64,000 nt of DNA from Sepioteuthis lessoniana (GCA_963585895.1 OY757904.1:84342336-84406335); one strand, 5' to 3'; positions 1-12,722 are shown, counted from the stretch's first letter. The notes: generated by a model from the letters alone, not told the origin. A program made the numbers and translations.

Positions 1-32
1 GTTGTACCTTGCAAGAGTGTCGAGGTCGAGGA

Positions 33-360
33 AAGGCTAGGGCCTTGCTGGGCCCCCTAGCCGTGCGGACGTATCGGACGGGAGTGAAGGCTTTGTCGTA
101 TCAAAGCCGTGCGGGCGAGCGGACGAGAGCGAAGGCTTTGTCGGGTCCCAAGCCGTGCGGATGAGCGAACAAGAACGAAGGCTTTGTCGGGGCAAAGCCG
201 TGCAGACGAGCGGACGAGAGCGAAGGCTTTGTCGGGTTAAAGCCGTGCGAACGAGCGGACAGGAGCGAAGGCTTTGTCGGGTCAAAGCCGTGCGGGCGAG
301 CTGACGGGAACGAAGGCTTTGTCGGGTCAAAGCCGTGCTGACGAGCGGACAGGCCAGAAG
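33..360. repeat. 45-46 bp GC-rich minisatellite
   Basis: Seen directly: the phrase gaaggctttgtcgg recurs at about 86, 131, 177, 222, 267 and 312, giving a period of 45-46 bp, each time followed by aaagccgtgc and gagcggac. A weaker first unit starts near 33. The minus strand is open for 97 codons across it, but the repeated peptide only reflects the repeat. No function is assigned. Confidence 0.9.
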
Positions 361-734
361 GCCGAGGCTAAGATGGGCGTTATCTTAGCGCTGCGCAGAT
401 AGTGAAGCCGTAGCTAAAGGCTGGTCCGTGCCATTAGCGCTGCGCAGCTTATCGGACTATCGGAACCGAGTGAGAGTTAAGACCGGTTGGTCTTAGAATC
501 CGTCTTCGTGTTTGCCGCCTGGCCGTCTACTTCGACTGATCATTACTGACCAGTCAGAGATGCTCTGACCCGCAGACAGAAACCTCTTATGGTCCTAAAA
601 AGGACCTTTGTGCATACCTATGTAGGTGGGAGGAAGGCAGGTCTACCACGAGAAGTGGGACCAACGCCGTAAGTTAAGGTGAATGCGACCGCACAGAATG
701 CGGGATTCCTCCTTAATGAGCTACGCCAGGAGCG
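361..734. other. GC-rich non-repetitive lead-in to the satellite
   Basis: No gene is recognised. The segment has a duplicated 14-mer (ttagcgctgcgcag near 383 and 432) and two short hairpins: agacc/ggtct near 480 and ggtcct/aggacc near 591. Near 610-640 it has a 'tgtaggtgggagg' phrase resembling the conserved SINE tail seen elsewhere in the window, so this may be an older SINE end. Confidence 0.4.
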
Positions 735-965
735 CGCTGTATTTATCCTACGTCCCACCAACGTACGAATATGGCACAAGGCCGTGTTTAAGGTGGGTCC
801 TGTCGCAGGGCCGTAGCCCAACGCGATAGGCAGTTCCAAAAATGCCTCGGACCCCGTCGGCATTCCCCTTTTCGGGGCGCCTCAGGCGCCGGGCGATAAA
901 CCCAACCCCTCCGAAGAGGGTTAAAGCCTGGGGGGAAGGCCCCCTGAGGCCAGAGGTGATGTATC
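735..965 (-). mobile_element. SINE family S2, partial copy (left edge of satellite)
   Basis: Reading the minus strand, this segment ends in the tail block ccttgtgccatattcgtacg followed by ggtgggacg and ataaatac. The same tail and body recur at 10,953-11,184 (minus), 12,849-13,172 (plus) and 13,199-13,550 (plus). Shared body landmarks are a run of C followed by 'aggctttaaccctcttcgg', 'ggcgcctgaggcgccc', and an 'acccac..ta' block before the tail. The tRNA-like head is not clear in this copy. Dispersed copies in both orientations support a retroposed element. The family name S2 is mine. Confidence 0.7.
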
Positions 966-3900
966 CAGTGGTGGAACACACCCGACCGAACCGTGCAGCA
1001 CGCAACCACAGCCGGTCGAGAGCGCCCCACCACAGGACACAAGAGAACGTTCGCCGGAGCGCGCCCCGTAGTATTTGTCGCTGCCTCCCACCAGACACGA
1101 CTTGACACAAGGTCAGAAGCCCGAAGGCCGATTAAAGTGGGGATAAAGGGGAGGGGAAGGTCGGGAAGGAGCCGAGACTCGAACCCTGCTTGTCAGTGCT
1201 GCTCATCGGCCCACTTAGTGCAATGTGAGCCTGATGAGGCAAGCGGTTTCACGAACCCAAATGTGGGTCCGGGCACGTATGCCAGTAAACGGCTTAAACT
1301 AGACGCATGGTCTAGTGCCGTACAAAGGAGACAAAAGTGCAGCTCGCCCACCCGAAGGTTGCCCAGCCGAAGCTGGGGGCCTATTCGGCCCCGAGTCTGC
1401 TCTTGGTTTCGAGCGCCCATCCGGCACGAATGCCAGACGGCCCAGCTAAAAAGCCGGGGAGCACGCCCCGTAGTATTTGTCGCTGCCTCCCACCAGACAC
1501 GACTTGACACAAGGTCAAAAGCCCGAAGGCCAATTAAAGTGGGGATAAAGGGGAGGGGAAGGTCGGGAAGGAGCCGAGACTCGAACCCTGCTTGTCAGTG
1601 CTGCTCATCGGCTCACTTAGTGCAATGTGAGCCCGATGAGGCAAGCAGTTTCACGAACCCAAATGTGGGTCCGGGCACGTATGCCAGTTTACGGCTTAAA
1701 CTAGACGCTTGGTCTAGTGCCGTACAAAGGGGACAAAAGGGCAGCTCGCCCACCCGAAGGTTGCCCAGCCGAAGCTGGGGGCCTATTCGGCCCCGAGTCT
1801 GCTCTTGGTTTCGAGCGCCCATCCGGCACGAATGCCAGACGGCCCAGCTAAAAAGCCGGGGAGCACGCCCCGTAGTATTTGTCGCTGCCTCCCACCAGAC
1901 ACGACTTAACACAAGGTCAAAAGCCCGAAGGCCAATTAAAGTGGGGATAAAGGGGAGGGGAAGGTCGGGAAGGAGCCGAGACTCGAACCCTGCTTGTCAG
2001 TGCTGCTCATCGGCTCACTTAGTGCAATGTGAGCCTGATGAGGCAAGCGGTTTCACGAACCCAAATGTGGGTCCGGGCACGTATGCCAGTTTACGGCTTA
2101 AACTAGACGCTTGGTCTAGTGCCGTACAAAGGGGACAAAAGTGCAGCTCGCCCACCCGAAGGTTGCCCAGCCGAAGCTGGGGGCCTATTCGGCCCCGAGT
2201 CTGCTCTTGGTTTCGAGCGCCCATCCGGCACGAATGCCAGACGGCCCAGCTAAAAAGCCGGGGAGCACGCCGTAGTATTTGTCGCTGCCTCCCACCAGAC
2301 ACGACTTGACACAAGGTCAAAAGCCCGAAGGCCAATTAAAGTGGGGATAAAGGGGAGGGGAAGGTCGGGAAGGAGCCGAGACTCGAACCCTGCTTGTCAG
2401 TGCTGCTCATCGGCTCACTTAGTGCAATGTGAGCCTGATGAGGCAAGCGGTTTCACGAACCCAAATGTGGGTCCGGGCACGTATGCCAGTTTACGGCTTA
2501 AACTAGACGCTTGGTCTAGTGCCGTACAAAGGGGACAAAAGTGCAGCTCGCCCACCCGAAGGTTGCCCAGCCGAAGCTGGGGGCCTATTCGGCCCCGAGT
2601 CTGCTCTTGGTTTCGAGCGCCCATCCGGCACGAATGCCAGACGGCCCAGCTAAAAACCCGGGGAGCACGCCCCGTAGTATTTGTCGCTGCCTCCCACCAG
2701 ACACGACTTGACACAAGGTCAAAAGCCCGAAGGCCAATTAAAGTGGGGATAAGGGGGAGGGGAAGGTCGGGAAGGAGCCGAGACTCGAACCCTGCTTGTC
2801 AGTGCTGCTCATCGGCTCACTTAGTGCAATGTGAGCCTGATAAGGCAAGCAGTTTCACGAACCCAAATGTGAGTCCGGGCACGTATGCCAGTTTACGGCT
2901 TAAACTAGACGCTTGGTCTAGTGCCGTACAAAGGGGACAAAAGTGCAGCTCGCCCACCCGAAAGTTGCCCAGCCGAAGCTGGGGGCCTATTCGGCCCCGA
3001 GTCTGCTCTTGGTTTCGAGCGCCCATCCGGCACGAATGCCAGACGGCCCAGCTAAAAAGCCTATATTTGTCGCTGCCTCCCACCAGACACGACTTGACAC
3101 AAGGTCAAAAGCCCGAAGGCCGATTAAAGTGGGGATAAAAGGGGAGGGGAAGGTCGGGAACGCGCCGAGACTCGAACCCTGCTTGTCTGTGCTGCTCATC
3201 GGCTCACTTAGTGCAATGTGAGCCTGATGAGGCAAGCAGTTTCACGAACCCAAATGTGGGTCCGGGCACGTATGCCAGTAAACGGCTTAAACTAGACGCT
3301 TGGTCTAGTGCCGTACAAAGGGGACAAAAGTGCAGCTCGCCCACCCGAAGGTTGCCCAGCCGAAGCTGGGGGCCTATTCGGCCCCGAGTCTGCTCTTGGT
3401 TTCGAGCGCCTATCCGGCACGAATGCCAGACGGCCCAGCTAAAAAGCCGGGGAGCACGCCGTAGTATTTGTCGCTGCCTCCCACCAGACACGACTTGACA
3501 CAAGGTCAAAAGCCCGAAGGCCAATTAAAGTGGGGATAAAGGGGAGGGGAAGGTCGGGAAGGAGCCGAGACTCGAACCCTGCTTGTCAGTGCTGCTCATC
3601 GGCTCACTTAGTGCAATGTGAGCCTGATGAGGCAAGCGGTTTCACGAACCCAAATGTGGGTCCGGGAACGTATGCCAGTAAACGGCTTAAACTAGACGCT
3701 TGGTCTAGTGCCGTACAAAGAGGACAAAAGTGCAGCTCACCCACCCGAAGGTTGCCCAGCCGAAGCTGGGGGCCTATTCGGCCCCGAGTCTGCTCTTGGT
3801 TTCGAGCGCCTATCCGGCACGAATGCCAGACGGCCCAGCTAAAAAGCCGGGGAGCACGCCGTAGTATGTGTCGCTGCCTCCCACCAGACACGACTTGACA

Positions 3901-6900
3901 CAAGGTCAAAAGCCCGAAGGCCAATTAAAGTGGGGATAAAGGGGAGGGGAAGGTCGGGAAGGAGCCGAGACTCGAACCCTGCTTGTCTGTGCTGCTCATC
4001 GGCTCACTTAGTGCAATGTGAGCCTGATGAGGCAAGCAGTTTCACGAACCCAAATGTGGGTCCGGGCACGTATGCCAGTTAACGGCTTAAACTAGATGCT
4101 TGGTCTAGTGCCGTACAAAGGGGACAAAAGTGCAGCTCGCCCACCCGAAGGTTGCCCAGCCGAAGCTGGGGGCCTATTCGGCCCCGAGTCTGCTCTTGGT
4201 TTCGAACACCCATCCGGCACGAATGCCAGACGGCCCAGCTAAAAAGCCGGGGAGCACGCCGTAGTATTTGTCGCTGCCTCCCACCAGACACGACTTGACA
4301 CAAGGTCAAAAGCCCGAAGGCCAATTAAAGTGGGGATAAAGGGGAGGGGAAGGTCGGGAAGGAGCTGAGACTCGAACCCTGCTTGTCTGTGCTGCTCATC
4401 GGCTCACTTAGTGCAATGTGAGCCTGATGAGGCAAGCAGTTTCACGAACCCAAATGTGGGTCCGGGCACGTATGCCAGTTAACGGCTTAAACTAGACGCT
4501 TGGTCTAGTGCCGTACAAAGGGGACAAAAGTGCAGCTCGCCCACCCGAAGGTTGCCCAGCCGAAGCTAGGGGCCTATTCGGCCCCGAGTCTGCTCTTGGT
4601 TTCGAGCGCCCATCCGGCACGAATGCCAGACGGCCCAGCTAAAAAGCCGGGGAGCACGCCGTAGTATTTGTCGCTGCCTCCCACCAGACACGACTTGACA
4701 CAAGGTCAAAAGCCCGAAGGCCAATTAAAGTGGGGATAAAGGGGAGGGGAAGGTCGGGAAGGAGCCGAGACTCGAACCCTGCTTGTCAGTGCTGCTCATC
4801 GGCTCACTTAGTGCAATGTGAGCCTGATGAGGCAAGCAGTTTCACGAACCCAAATGTGGGTCCGGGCACGTATGCCAGTTAACGGCTTAAACTAGACGCT
4901 TGGTCTAGTGCCGTACAAAGGGGACAAAAGTGCAGCTCGCCCACCCGAAGGTTGCCCAGCCGAAGCTGGGGGCCTATTCGGCCCCGAGTCTGCTCTTGGT
5001 TTCGAACACCCATCCGGCACGAATGTCAGACGGCCCAGCTAAAAAGCCGGGGAGCACGCCGTAGTATTTGTCGCTGCCTCCCACCAGACACGACTTGACA
5101 CAAGGTCAAAAGCCCGAAGGCCGATTCAAGTGGGGATAAAGGGGAGGGGAAGGTCGGGAAGGAGCCGAGACTCGAACCCTGCTTGTCAGTGCTGCTCATC
5201 GGCTCACTTAGTGCAATGTGAGCCTGATGAGGCAAGCAGTTTCACGAACCCAAATGTGGGTCCGGGCACGTATGCCAGTTTACGGCTTAAACTAGACGCT
5301 TGGTCTAGTGCCGTACAAAGGGGACAAAAGTGCAGCTCGCCCACCCGAAGGTTGCCCAGCCGAAGCTGGGGGCCTATTCGGCCCCGAGTCTGCTCTTGGT
5401 TTCGAACACCCATCCGGCACGAATGCCAGATGCCCCAGATATTTGTCGCTGCCTCCCACCAGACACGACTTGACACAAGGTCAAAAGCCCGAAGGCCAAT
5501 TAAAGTGGGGATAAAGGGGAGGGGAAGGTCGGGAAGGAGCCAAGACTCGAGCCCTGCTTGTCAGTGCTGCTCATCGGCTCACTTAGTGCAATGTGAGCCT
5601 GATGAGGCAAGCGGTTTCAGGAACCCAAATGTGGGTCCGGGCACGTATGCCAGTAAACGGCTTAAACTAGACGCTTGGTCTAGTGCCGTACAAGGGGACA
5701 AAAGTGCTGCTCGCCCACCCGAAGGTTGCCCAGCCGAAGCTGGGGGCCTATTCGGCCCCGAGTCTTCTCTTGGTTTCGAGCGCCCATCCGGCACGAATGC
5801 CAGACGGCCCAGCTAAAAAGCCGGGGAGCACGCCGTAGTATTTGTCGCTGCCTCACATCAGACACGACTTGACACAAGGTCAAAAGCCCGAAGGCCAATT
5901 AAAGTGGGGATAAAGGGGAGGGGAAGGTCGGGAAGGAGCCGAGACTCGAACCCTGCTTGTCTGTGCTGCTCATCGGCTCACTTAGTGCAATGTGAGCCTG
6001 ATGAGGCAAGCAGTTTCACGAACCCAAATGTGGGTCTGGACACGTATGCCAGTTTACGGCTTAAACTAGACGCTTGGTCTAGTGCCGTACAAAGGGGACA
6101 AAAGTGCAGCTCGCCCACCCGAAGGTTGCCCAGCCGAAGCTGGGGGCCTATTCGGCCCCGAGTCTGCTCTTGGTTTCGAGCGCCCATCCGGCACGAATGC
6201 CAGACGGCCCAGCTAAAAAGCCGGGGAGCACGCCGTAGTATTTGTCGCTGCCTCCCACCAGACACGACTTGACACAAGGTCAAAAGCCCGAAGGCCAATT
6301 AAAGTGGGGATAAAGGGGAGGGGAAGGTCGGGAAGGAGCCGAGACTCGAACCCTGCTTGTCAGTGCTGCTCATCGGCTCACTTAGTGCAATGTGAGCCTG
6401 ATGAGGCAAGCAGTTTCACGAACCCAAATATGGGTCCGGGCACGTATGCCAGTTTACGGCTTAAACTAGACGCTTGGTCTAGTGCCGTACAAAGGGGACA
6501 AAAGTGCAGCTCGCCCACCCGAAGGTTGCCCAGCCGAAGCTAGGGGCCTATTCGGCCCCGAGTCTGCTCTTGGTTTCGAGCGCCCATCCGGCACGAATGC
6601 CAGACGGCCCAGCTAAAAAGCCGGGGAGCACGCCGTATATTTGTCGCTGCCTCCCACCAGACACGACTTGACACAAGGTCAAAAGCCCGAAGGCCGATTA
6701 AAGTGGGGACAAAGGGGAGGGGAAGGTCGGGAAGGAGCCGAGACTCGAACCCTGCTTGTCAGTGCTGCTCATCGGCTCACCCAGCGCAATGTGAGCCTGA
6801 TGAGGCAAGCAGTTTCACGAACCCAAATATGGGTCCGGGCACGTATGCCAGTTTATGGCCTAAACCAGACGCTTGGTCCAGTGCCGTACAAAGGGGACAA

Positions 6901-7038
6901 AATGCAGCTCGCCCACCCGAAGGTTGCCCAGCTGAAGCTAGGGGCCTATTCGGCCCCGAGTCTGCTATTGGTTTCGAGCGCCCATCCGGCACGAATGCCA
7001 GACGGCCCAGCTAAAAAGCCCGGGAGAACGCCGTATAT

Positions 7039-9765
7039 TTGTCGCTGCCTCCCACCAGACACGACTTGACACAAGGTCAAAAGCCCCAAGGCCGATTAAA
7101 GTGGGGACAAAGGGGAGGGGAAGGTCGGGAAGGAGCCGAGACTCGAACCCTGCTTGTCTGTGCTGCTCATCGGCTCACCCAGCGCAATGTGAGCCTGATG
7201 AGGCAAGCAGTTTCACGAACCCAAATGTGGGTCCGGGCACGTATGCCAGTTAACGGCTTAAACTAGACGCTTGGTCTAGTGCCGTACAAAGGGGACAAAA
7301 GTGCAGCTCGCCCACCCGAAGGTTGCCCAGCCGAAGCTAGGGGCCTATTCGGCCCCGAGTCTGCTCTTGGTTTCGAGCGCCCATCCGGCACGAATGCCAG
7401 ACGGCCCAGCTAAAAAGCCGGGGAGCACGCCGTAGTATTTGTCGCTGCCTCCCACCAGACACGACTTGACACAAGGTCAAAAGCCCGAAGGCCAATTAAA
7501 GTGGGGATAAAGGGGAGGGGAAGGTCGGGAAGGAGCACGCCGTAGTATTTGTCGCTGCCTCCCACCAGACACGACTTGACACAAGGTCAAAAGCCCGAAG
7601 GCCAATTAAAGTGGGGATAAAGGGGAGGGGAAGGTCGGGAAGGAGCCGAGACTCGAACCCTGCTTGTCTGTGCTGCTCATCGGCTCACTTAGTGCAATGT
7701 GAGCCCGATGAGGCAAGCAGTTTCACGAACCCAAATGTGGGTCCGGGCACGTATGCCAGTTTACGGCTTAAACTAGACGCTTGGTCTAGTGCCGTAGAAA
7801 GGGGACAAAAGTGCAGCTCGCCCACCCGAAGGTTGCCCAGCCGAAGCTGGGGGCCTATTCGGCCCCGAGTCTGCTCTTGGTTTCGAGCGCCCATCCGGCA
7901 CGAATGCCAGACGGCCCAGCTAAAAAGCCCGGGAGCACGCCGTATATTTGTCGCTGCCTCCCACCAGACACGACTTGACACAAGGTCAAAAGCCCCAAGG
8001 CCGATTAAAGTGGGGACAAAGGGGAGGGGAAGGTCGGGAAGGAGCCGAGACTCGAACCCTGCTTGTCTGTGCTGCTCATCGGCTCACCCAGCGCAATGTG
8101 AGCCTGATGAGGCAAGCAGTTTCACGAACCCAAATGTGGGTCCGGGCACGTATGCCAGTTAACGGCTTAAACTAGACGCTTGGTCTAGTGCCGTACAAAG
8201 GGGACAAAAGTGCAGCTCGCCCACCCGAAGGTTGCCCAGCCGAAGCTAGGGGCCTATTCGGCCCCGAGTCTGCTCTTGGTTTCGAGCGCCCATCCGGCAC
8301 GAATGCCAGACGGCCCAGCTAAAAAGCCGGGGAGCACGCCGTAGTATTTGTCGCTGCCTCCCACCAGACACGACTTGACACAAGGTCAAAAGCCCGAAGG
8401 CCAATTAAAGTGGGGATAAAGGGGAGGGGAAGGTCGGGAAGGAGCACGCCGTAGTATTTGTCGCTGCCTCCCACCAGACACGACTTGACACAAGGTCAAA
8501 AGCCCGAAGGCCAATTAAAGTGGGGATAAAGGGGAGGGAAGGTCGGGAAGGAGCCGAGACTCGAACCCTGCTTGTCAGTGCTGCTCATCGGCTCACTTAG
8601 TGCAATGTGAGCCTGATGAGGCAAGCAGTTTCACGAACCCAAATGTGGGTCCGGGCACGTATGCCAGTTAACGGCTTAAACTAGACGCTTGGTCTAGTGC
8701 CGTACAAAGGGGACAAAAGTGCAGCTCGCCCACCCGAAGGTTGCCCAGCCGAAGCTGGGGGCCTATTCGGCCCCGAGTCTGCTCTTGGTTTCGAGCGCCC
8801 ATCCGGCACGAATGCCAGACGGCCCAGCTAAAAAGCCCGGGAGCACGCCGTATATTTGTCGCTGCCTCCCACCAGACACGACTTGACACAAGGTCAAAAG
8901 CCCCAAGGCCGATTAAAGTGGGGACAAAGGGGAGGGGAAGGTCGGGAAGGAGCCGAGACTCGAACCCTGCTTGTCTGTGCTGCTCATCGGCTCACCCAGC
9001 GCAATGTGAGCCTGATGAGGCAAGCAGTTTCACGAACCCAAATGTGGGTCCGGGCACGTATGCCAGTTAACGGCTTAAACTAGACGCTTGGTCTAGTGCC
9101 GTACAAAGGGGACAAAAGTGCAGCTCGCCCACCCGAAGGTTGCCCAGCCGAAGCTAGGGGCCTATTCGGCCCCGAGTCTGCTCTTGGTTTCGAGCGCCCA
9201 TCCGGCACGAATGCCAGACGGCCCAGCTAAAAAGCCGGGGAGCACGCCGTAGTATTTGTCGCTGCCTCCCACCAGACACGACTTGACACAAGGTCAAAAG
9301 CCCGAAGGCCAATTAAAGTGGGGATAAAGGGGAGGGGAAGGTCGGGAAGGAGCACGCCGTAGTATTTGTCGCTGCCTCCCACCAGACACGACTTGACACA
9401 AGGTCAAAAGCCCGAAGGCCAATTAAAGTGGGGATAAAGGGGAGGGGAAGGTCGGGAAGGAGCCGAGACTCGAACCCTGCTTGTCAGTGCTGCTCATCGG
9501 CTCACTTAGTGCAATGTGAGCCTGATGAGGCAAGCGGTTTCACGAACCCAAATGTGGGTCCGGGCACGTATGCCAGTTAACGGCTTAAACTAGACACTTG
9601 GTCTAGTGCCGTACAAAGGGGACAAAAGTGCAGCTCGCCCACCCGAAGGTTGCCCAGCCGAAGCTGGGGGCCTATTCGGCCCCGAGTCTGCTCTTGGTTT
9701 CGAGCGCCCATCCGGCACGAATGCCAGACGGCCCAGCTTAAAAGCCGGGTAGCACGCCGTAGTAT
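7039..9765. repeat. 909-bp higher-order repeat inside the satellite
   Basis: Anchors alternate at intervals of 510 and 399 bp (7145, 7655, 8054, 8563, 8962, 9472), so three copies of a roughly 909-bp dimer are visible. One member carries the variants ccaaggccgattaaag and cacccagcgcaatg. The other carries an extra internal duplication of about 110 bp covering the SINE-like tail up to ggtcgggaaggagc. This shows local amplification of a two-unit block by unequal exchange, later than the formation of the basic array. Confidence 0.85.
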
Positions 9766-10952
9766 TTGTCGCTGCCTCCCACCAGACACGACTTGACACA
9801 AGGTCAAAAGCCCGAAGGCCAATTAAAGTGGGGATAAAGGGGAGGGGAAGGTCGGGAACGAGCCGAGACTCGAACCCTGCTTGTCAGTGCTGCTCATCGG
9901 CTCACTTAGTGCAATGTGAGCCTGATGAGGCAAGCGGTTTCACGAACCCAAATATGGGTCCGGGCACGTATGCCAGTTAACGGCTTAAACTAGACGCTTG
10001 GTCTAGTGCCGTACAAAGGGGACAAAAGTGCAGCTCGCCCACCCGAAGGTTGCCCAGCCGAAGCTGGGGGCCTATTCGGCCCCGAGTCTGCTCTTGGTTT
10101 CGAGCGCCCATCCGGCACGAATGCCAGACGGCCCAGCTAAAAAGCCGGGGAGCACGCCGTAGTATTTGTCGCTGCCTCCCACCAGACACGACTTGACACA
10201 AGGTCAAAAGCCCGAAGGCCAATTAAAGTGGGGATAAAGGGGAGGGGAAGGTCGGGAACGAGCCGAGACTCGAACCCTGCTTGTCAGTGCTGCTCATCGG
10301 CTCACTTAGTGCAATGTGAGCCTGATGAGGCAAGCGGTTTCACGAACCCAAATATGGGTCCGGGCACGTATGCCAGTTAACGGCTTAAACTAGACGCTTG
10401 GTCTAGTGCCGTACAAAGGGGACAAAAGTGCAGCTCGCCCACCCGAAGGTTGCCCAGCCGAAGCTGGGGGCCTATTCGGCCCCGAGTCTGCTCTTGGTTT
10501 CGAGCGCCCATCCGGCACGAATGCCAGACGGCCCAGCTAAAAAGCCGGGGAGCACGCCGTAGTATTTGTCGCTGCCTCCCACCAGACACGACTTGACACA
10601 AGGTCAAAAGCCCGAAGGCCAATTAAAGTGGGGATAAAGGGGAGGGGAAGGTCGGGAACGAGCCGAGACTAGAGCCCTGCTTGTCAGTGCTGCTCATCGG
10701 CTCACTTAGTGCAATGTGAGCCTGATGAGGCAAGCAGTTTCACGAACCCAAATGTGGGTCCGGGCACGTATGCCAGTAAACGGCTTAAACTAGACGCTTG
10801 GTCTAGTGCCGTACAAAGGGGACAAAAGTGCAGCTCGCCCACCCGAAGGTTGCCCAGCCGAAGCTGGGGGCCTATTCGGCCCCGAGTCTGCTCTTGGTTT
10901 CGAGCACCCATCCGGCACGAATGCCAGACGGCCCAGCTAAAAAGCCGGGGAG

Positions 10953-11184
10953 CTGTATTTATCCTACGTCCCACCAACGTACGAATATGGCACAAGGCCG
11001 TTTTTAAGGTGGGTCCTGTCGCAGGGCCGAAGCCCAACACGAGAGGCAGTTCCAAAAATGCCTCGGACCCCGTCGGCATTCCCCTTTTCGGGGCGCCTCA
11101 GGCGCCGGGCGATAAACCCAACCCCTCCGAAGAGGGTTAAAGCCTGGGGGGACGGCCCCCTGAGGCCAGAGGTGATGTATCCAG
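10953..11184 (-). mobile_element. SINE family S2 copy embedded near the right end of the array
   Basis: The segment is nearly identical to 735-965 apart from a few substitutions (for example gccgaagcccaacacgag here against gccgtagcccaacgcgat there). It interrupts the satellite between the units anchored at 10,672 and 11,295, where the spacing rises to 623 bp. The same S2 body therefore sits near both borders of the array. Confidence 0.8.
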
Positions 11185-11583
11185 ATTTTTGTCGCTGCCT
11201 CCCACCAGACACGACTTGACACAAGGTCAAAAGCCCGAAGGCCGATTAAAGTGGGGATAAAGGGGAGGGGAAGGTCGGGAAGGAGCCGAGACTCGAACCC
11301 TGCTTGTCTGTGCTGCTCATCGGCTCACTTAGTGCAATGTGAGCCTGATGAGGCAAGCAGTTTCACGAACCCAAATGTGAGTCCGGGCACGTATGCCAGT
11401 TTACGGCTTAAACTAGACACTTGGTCTAGTGCCGTACAAAGGGGACAAAAGTGCAGCTCGCCCACCCGAAGGTTGCCCAGCCGAAGCTGGGGGCCTATTC
11501 GGCCCCGAGTCTGCTCTTGGTTTCGAGCACCCATCCGGCACGAATGCCAGACGGCCCAGCTAAAAAGCCGGGGAGCACGCCGT

Positions 11584-12357
11584 TTAAGCGTTGAAAAGGG
11601 CTTGCTGATATTACGAAGGTGCTGTGACACACAGCTCCAGCCGCGTGGATATAAAATTCTTTGATAAAAAATGAGTGTAGCCGTAAAGTATTTTCCTAAC
11701 CTGCTATAGGCTGGCGACGACTATTAGTTCAAGTCTTATCAGGTAATTTTTGGCCGAAGTGTTTTGTGAATGTTATTAATTTTAATTCTCCCTTTTTCTT
11801 TTAGCTATAACGAAATGTCATGGTCGTTAGAAAGAAAAAGGGCTTAGTCAGTTCCTGTCGTACTCGGATATGATCGTCCTAACTCGGGCGTGTAATTTAA
11901 TATGTTTAGGTTTATCAGCAGGTCGCGGCAGTTTGATTGCTGACTGAAGGTGTGTGTAGGTGGAGATATGTGAAATCTGACTGAGGTTTTCCAAAATAAA
12001 ATAAGCAGACAGAAAGATGGTAAACTTATTTTCGCCACGACTATGTTGTTTTGGGGTGCGTGGACACGCAGTTGTCATAGTAACGAAATGGAATTTTGGT
12101 CGGTGTTAGCATATTGATATAAATGAGACTTTCCACACAGCAGTCACCGCTCGTCAATTCTACATTTACCGTCAAAGGCACCACTTTTCCATCACAGCTC
12201 TCTCAGCTGACTAAAGAAGTCAGTGTTATATACAGAAATCTCTTCTGATTTACAAATACATTTAAAACCCACTCACTAGCAAAATGGATAAATAAATAAA
12301 TAAAATCACCGCGAGGATACGTTTCAGTTGAAAAAGGTAACATTAATTTGTCTGAAC
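11584..12357. other. Unique AT-rich DNA, nothing recognised
   Basis: Base composition falls sharply where the satellite stops (after 'gagcacgccgtt'). Only short open frames occur, with no protein family I recognise. It separates the array from the retrotransposon nest. Confidence 0.5.
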
Positions 12358-12589
12358 GATGGCTCAACAAAATGAATAAAACACGTTACTGCGCAGGTAG
12401 GCTCCGCGCAGCCATCCGGTTGAAATGTAAAAATAATTTCACAATTGAAAAAGTCCTTTTCCAACCAATCATGAACTTTCCTCCCAAAGTTTTTCGAAGC
12501 CGATTCGATCCAAAATATGGCTATAAAACGGTCAACAAAAGTTCACAAAGTCAGTCGACTCTGAGGACAGCACACTTCGGCCGGCCGTG

Positions 12590-12722
12590 GGGGCACCTCT
12601 GGTGGTGAAACGGCTAGCAAGCTCGACTAACAAACCTACACGAGTGAGTTCGAGTCTCGTTGGGCGCCTCATTCATTCGGCCTTGTGCCATATCGAAGCA
12701 AAGAGCTTTGTAAATTAAATAA
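12590..12722 (+). mobile_element. SINE family S1, copy 1 (tRNA-derived)
   Basis: The head is tRNA-like: gggcacct, an A-box-like ggtggtgaaacgg, and a B box agttcgagtct that ends at cgttgggcgcc, complementary to the start. The tail is cggccttgtgccatatcg followed by aagagctttgtaaatta. Copy 2 follows directly, so the two form a head-to-tail dimer. Confidence 0.8.

Larger units (their letters stand above)
1056..11583 (-). repeat. Satellite array: 25 units of about 400 bp, SINE-derived
   Basis: The anchor gactcgaaccctgcttgtc (with small changes) recurs at 1181, 1583, 1985, 2385, 2787, 3174, 3574, 3974, 4374, 4774, 5174, 5549, 5948, 6348, 6747, 7145, 7655, 8054, 8563, 8962, 9472, 9872, 10272, 10672 and 11295, so most periods are 398-402 bp. 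On the minus strand each unit has a pol III B-box-like GGTTCGAGTCTC and ends in gaccttgtgtcaagtcg plus tggtgggaggcagcgacaaata, the same tail design as the dispersed SINEs. Each unit also has three strong hairpins: actagac/gtctagt; cccagc-ttcg-gctggg on the minus strand (a UUCG tetraloop); and ggggcc/ggcccc. The strand given is that of the SINE-like reading. Plus-strand reading frames run through several units but break wherever the unit is not a multiple of three, so coding is not supported. Confidence 0.93.

Noticed and set aside
1225..1275. Hammerhead-like layout in each satellite unit (CTGATGAGGC .. CGAACCCAAATGTGGGTC)
   Set aside because: CTGATGA, GAA, a stem III-like hairpin and TC are present, but no stem II or stem I pairs, one core A is missing, and several units change the CTGATGA. 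It looks accidental, though it could be rechecked with a covariance model.
993..3138. Long plus-strand reading frames of 438 and 265 codons through the satellite, plus many minus-strand ones of about 100 codons
   Set aside because: They repeat the satellite unit. Both strands are open, units of 400, 387 or 375 bp break the frame, and no protein family is recognised.
1056..11583. CRISPR-like array
   Set aside because: Units are about 400 bp with no unique spacers between short repeats, and the DNA is animal.
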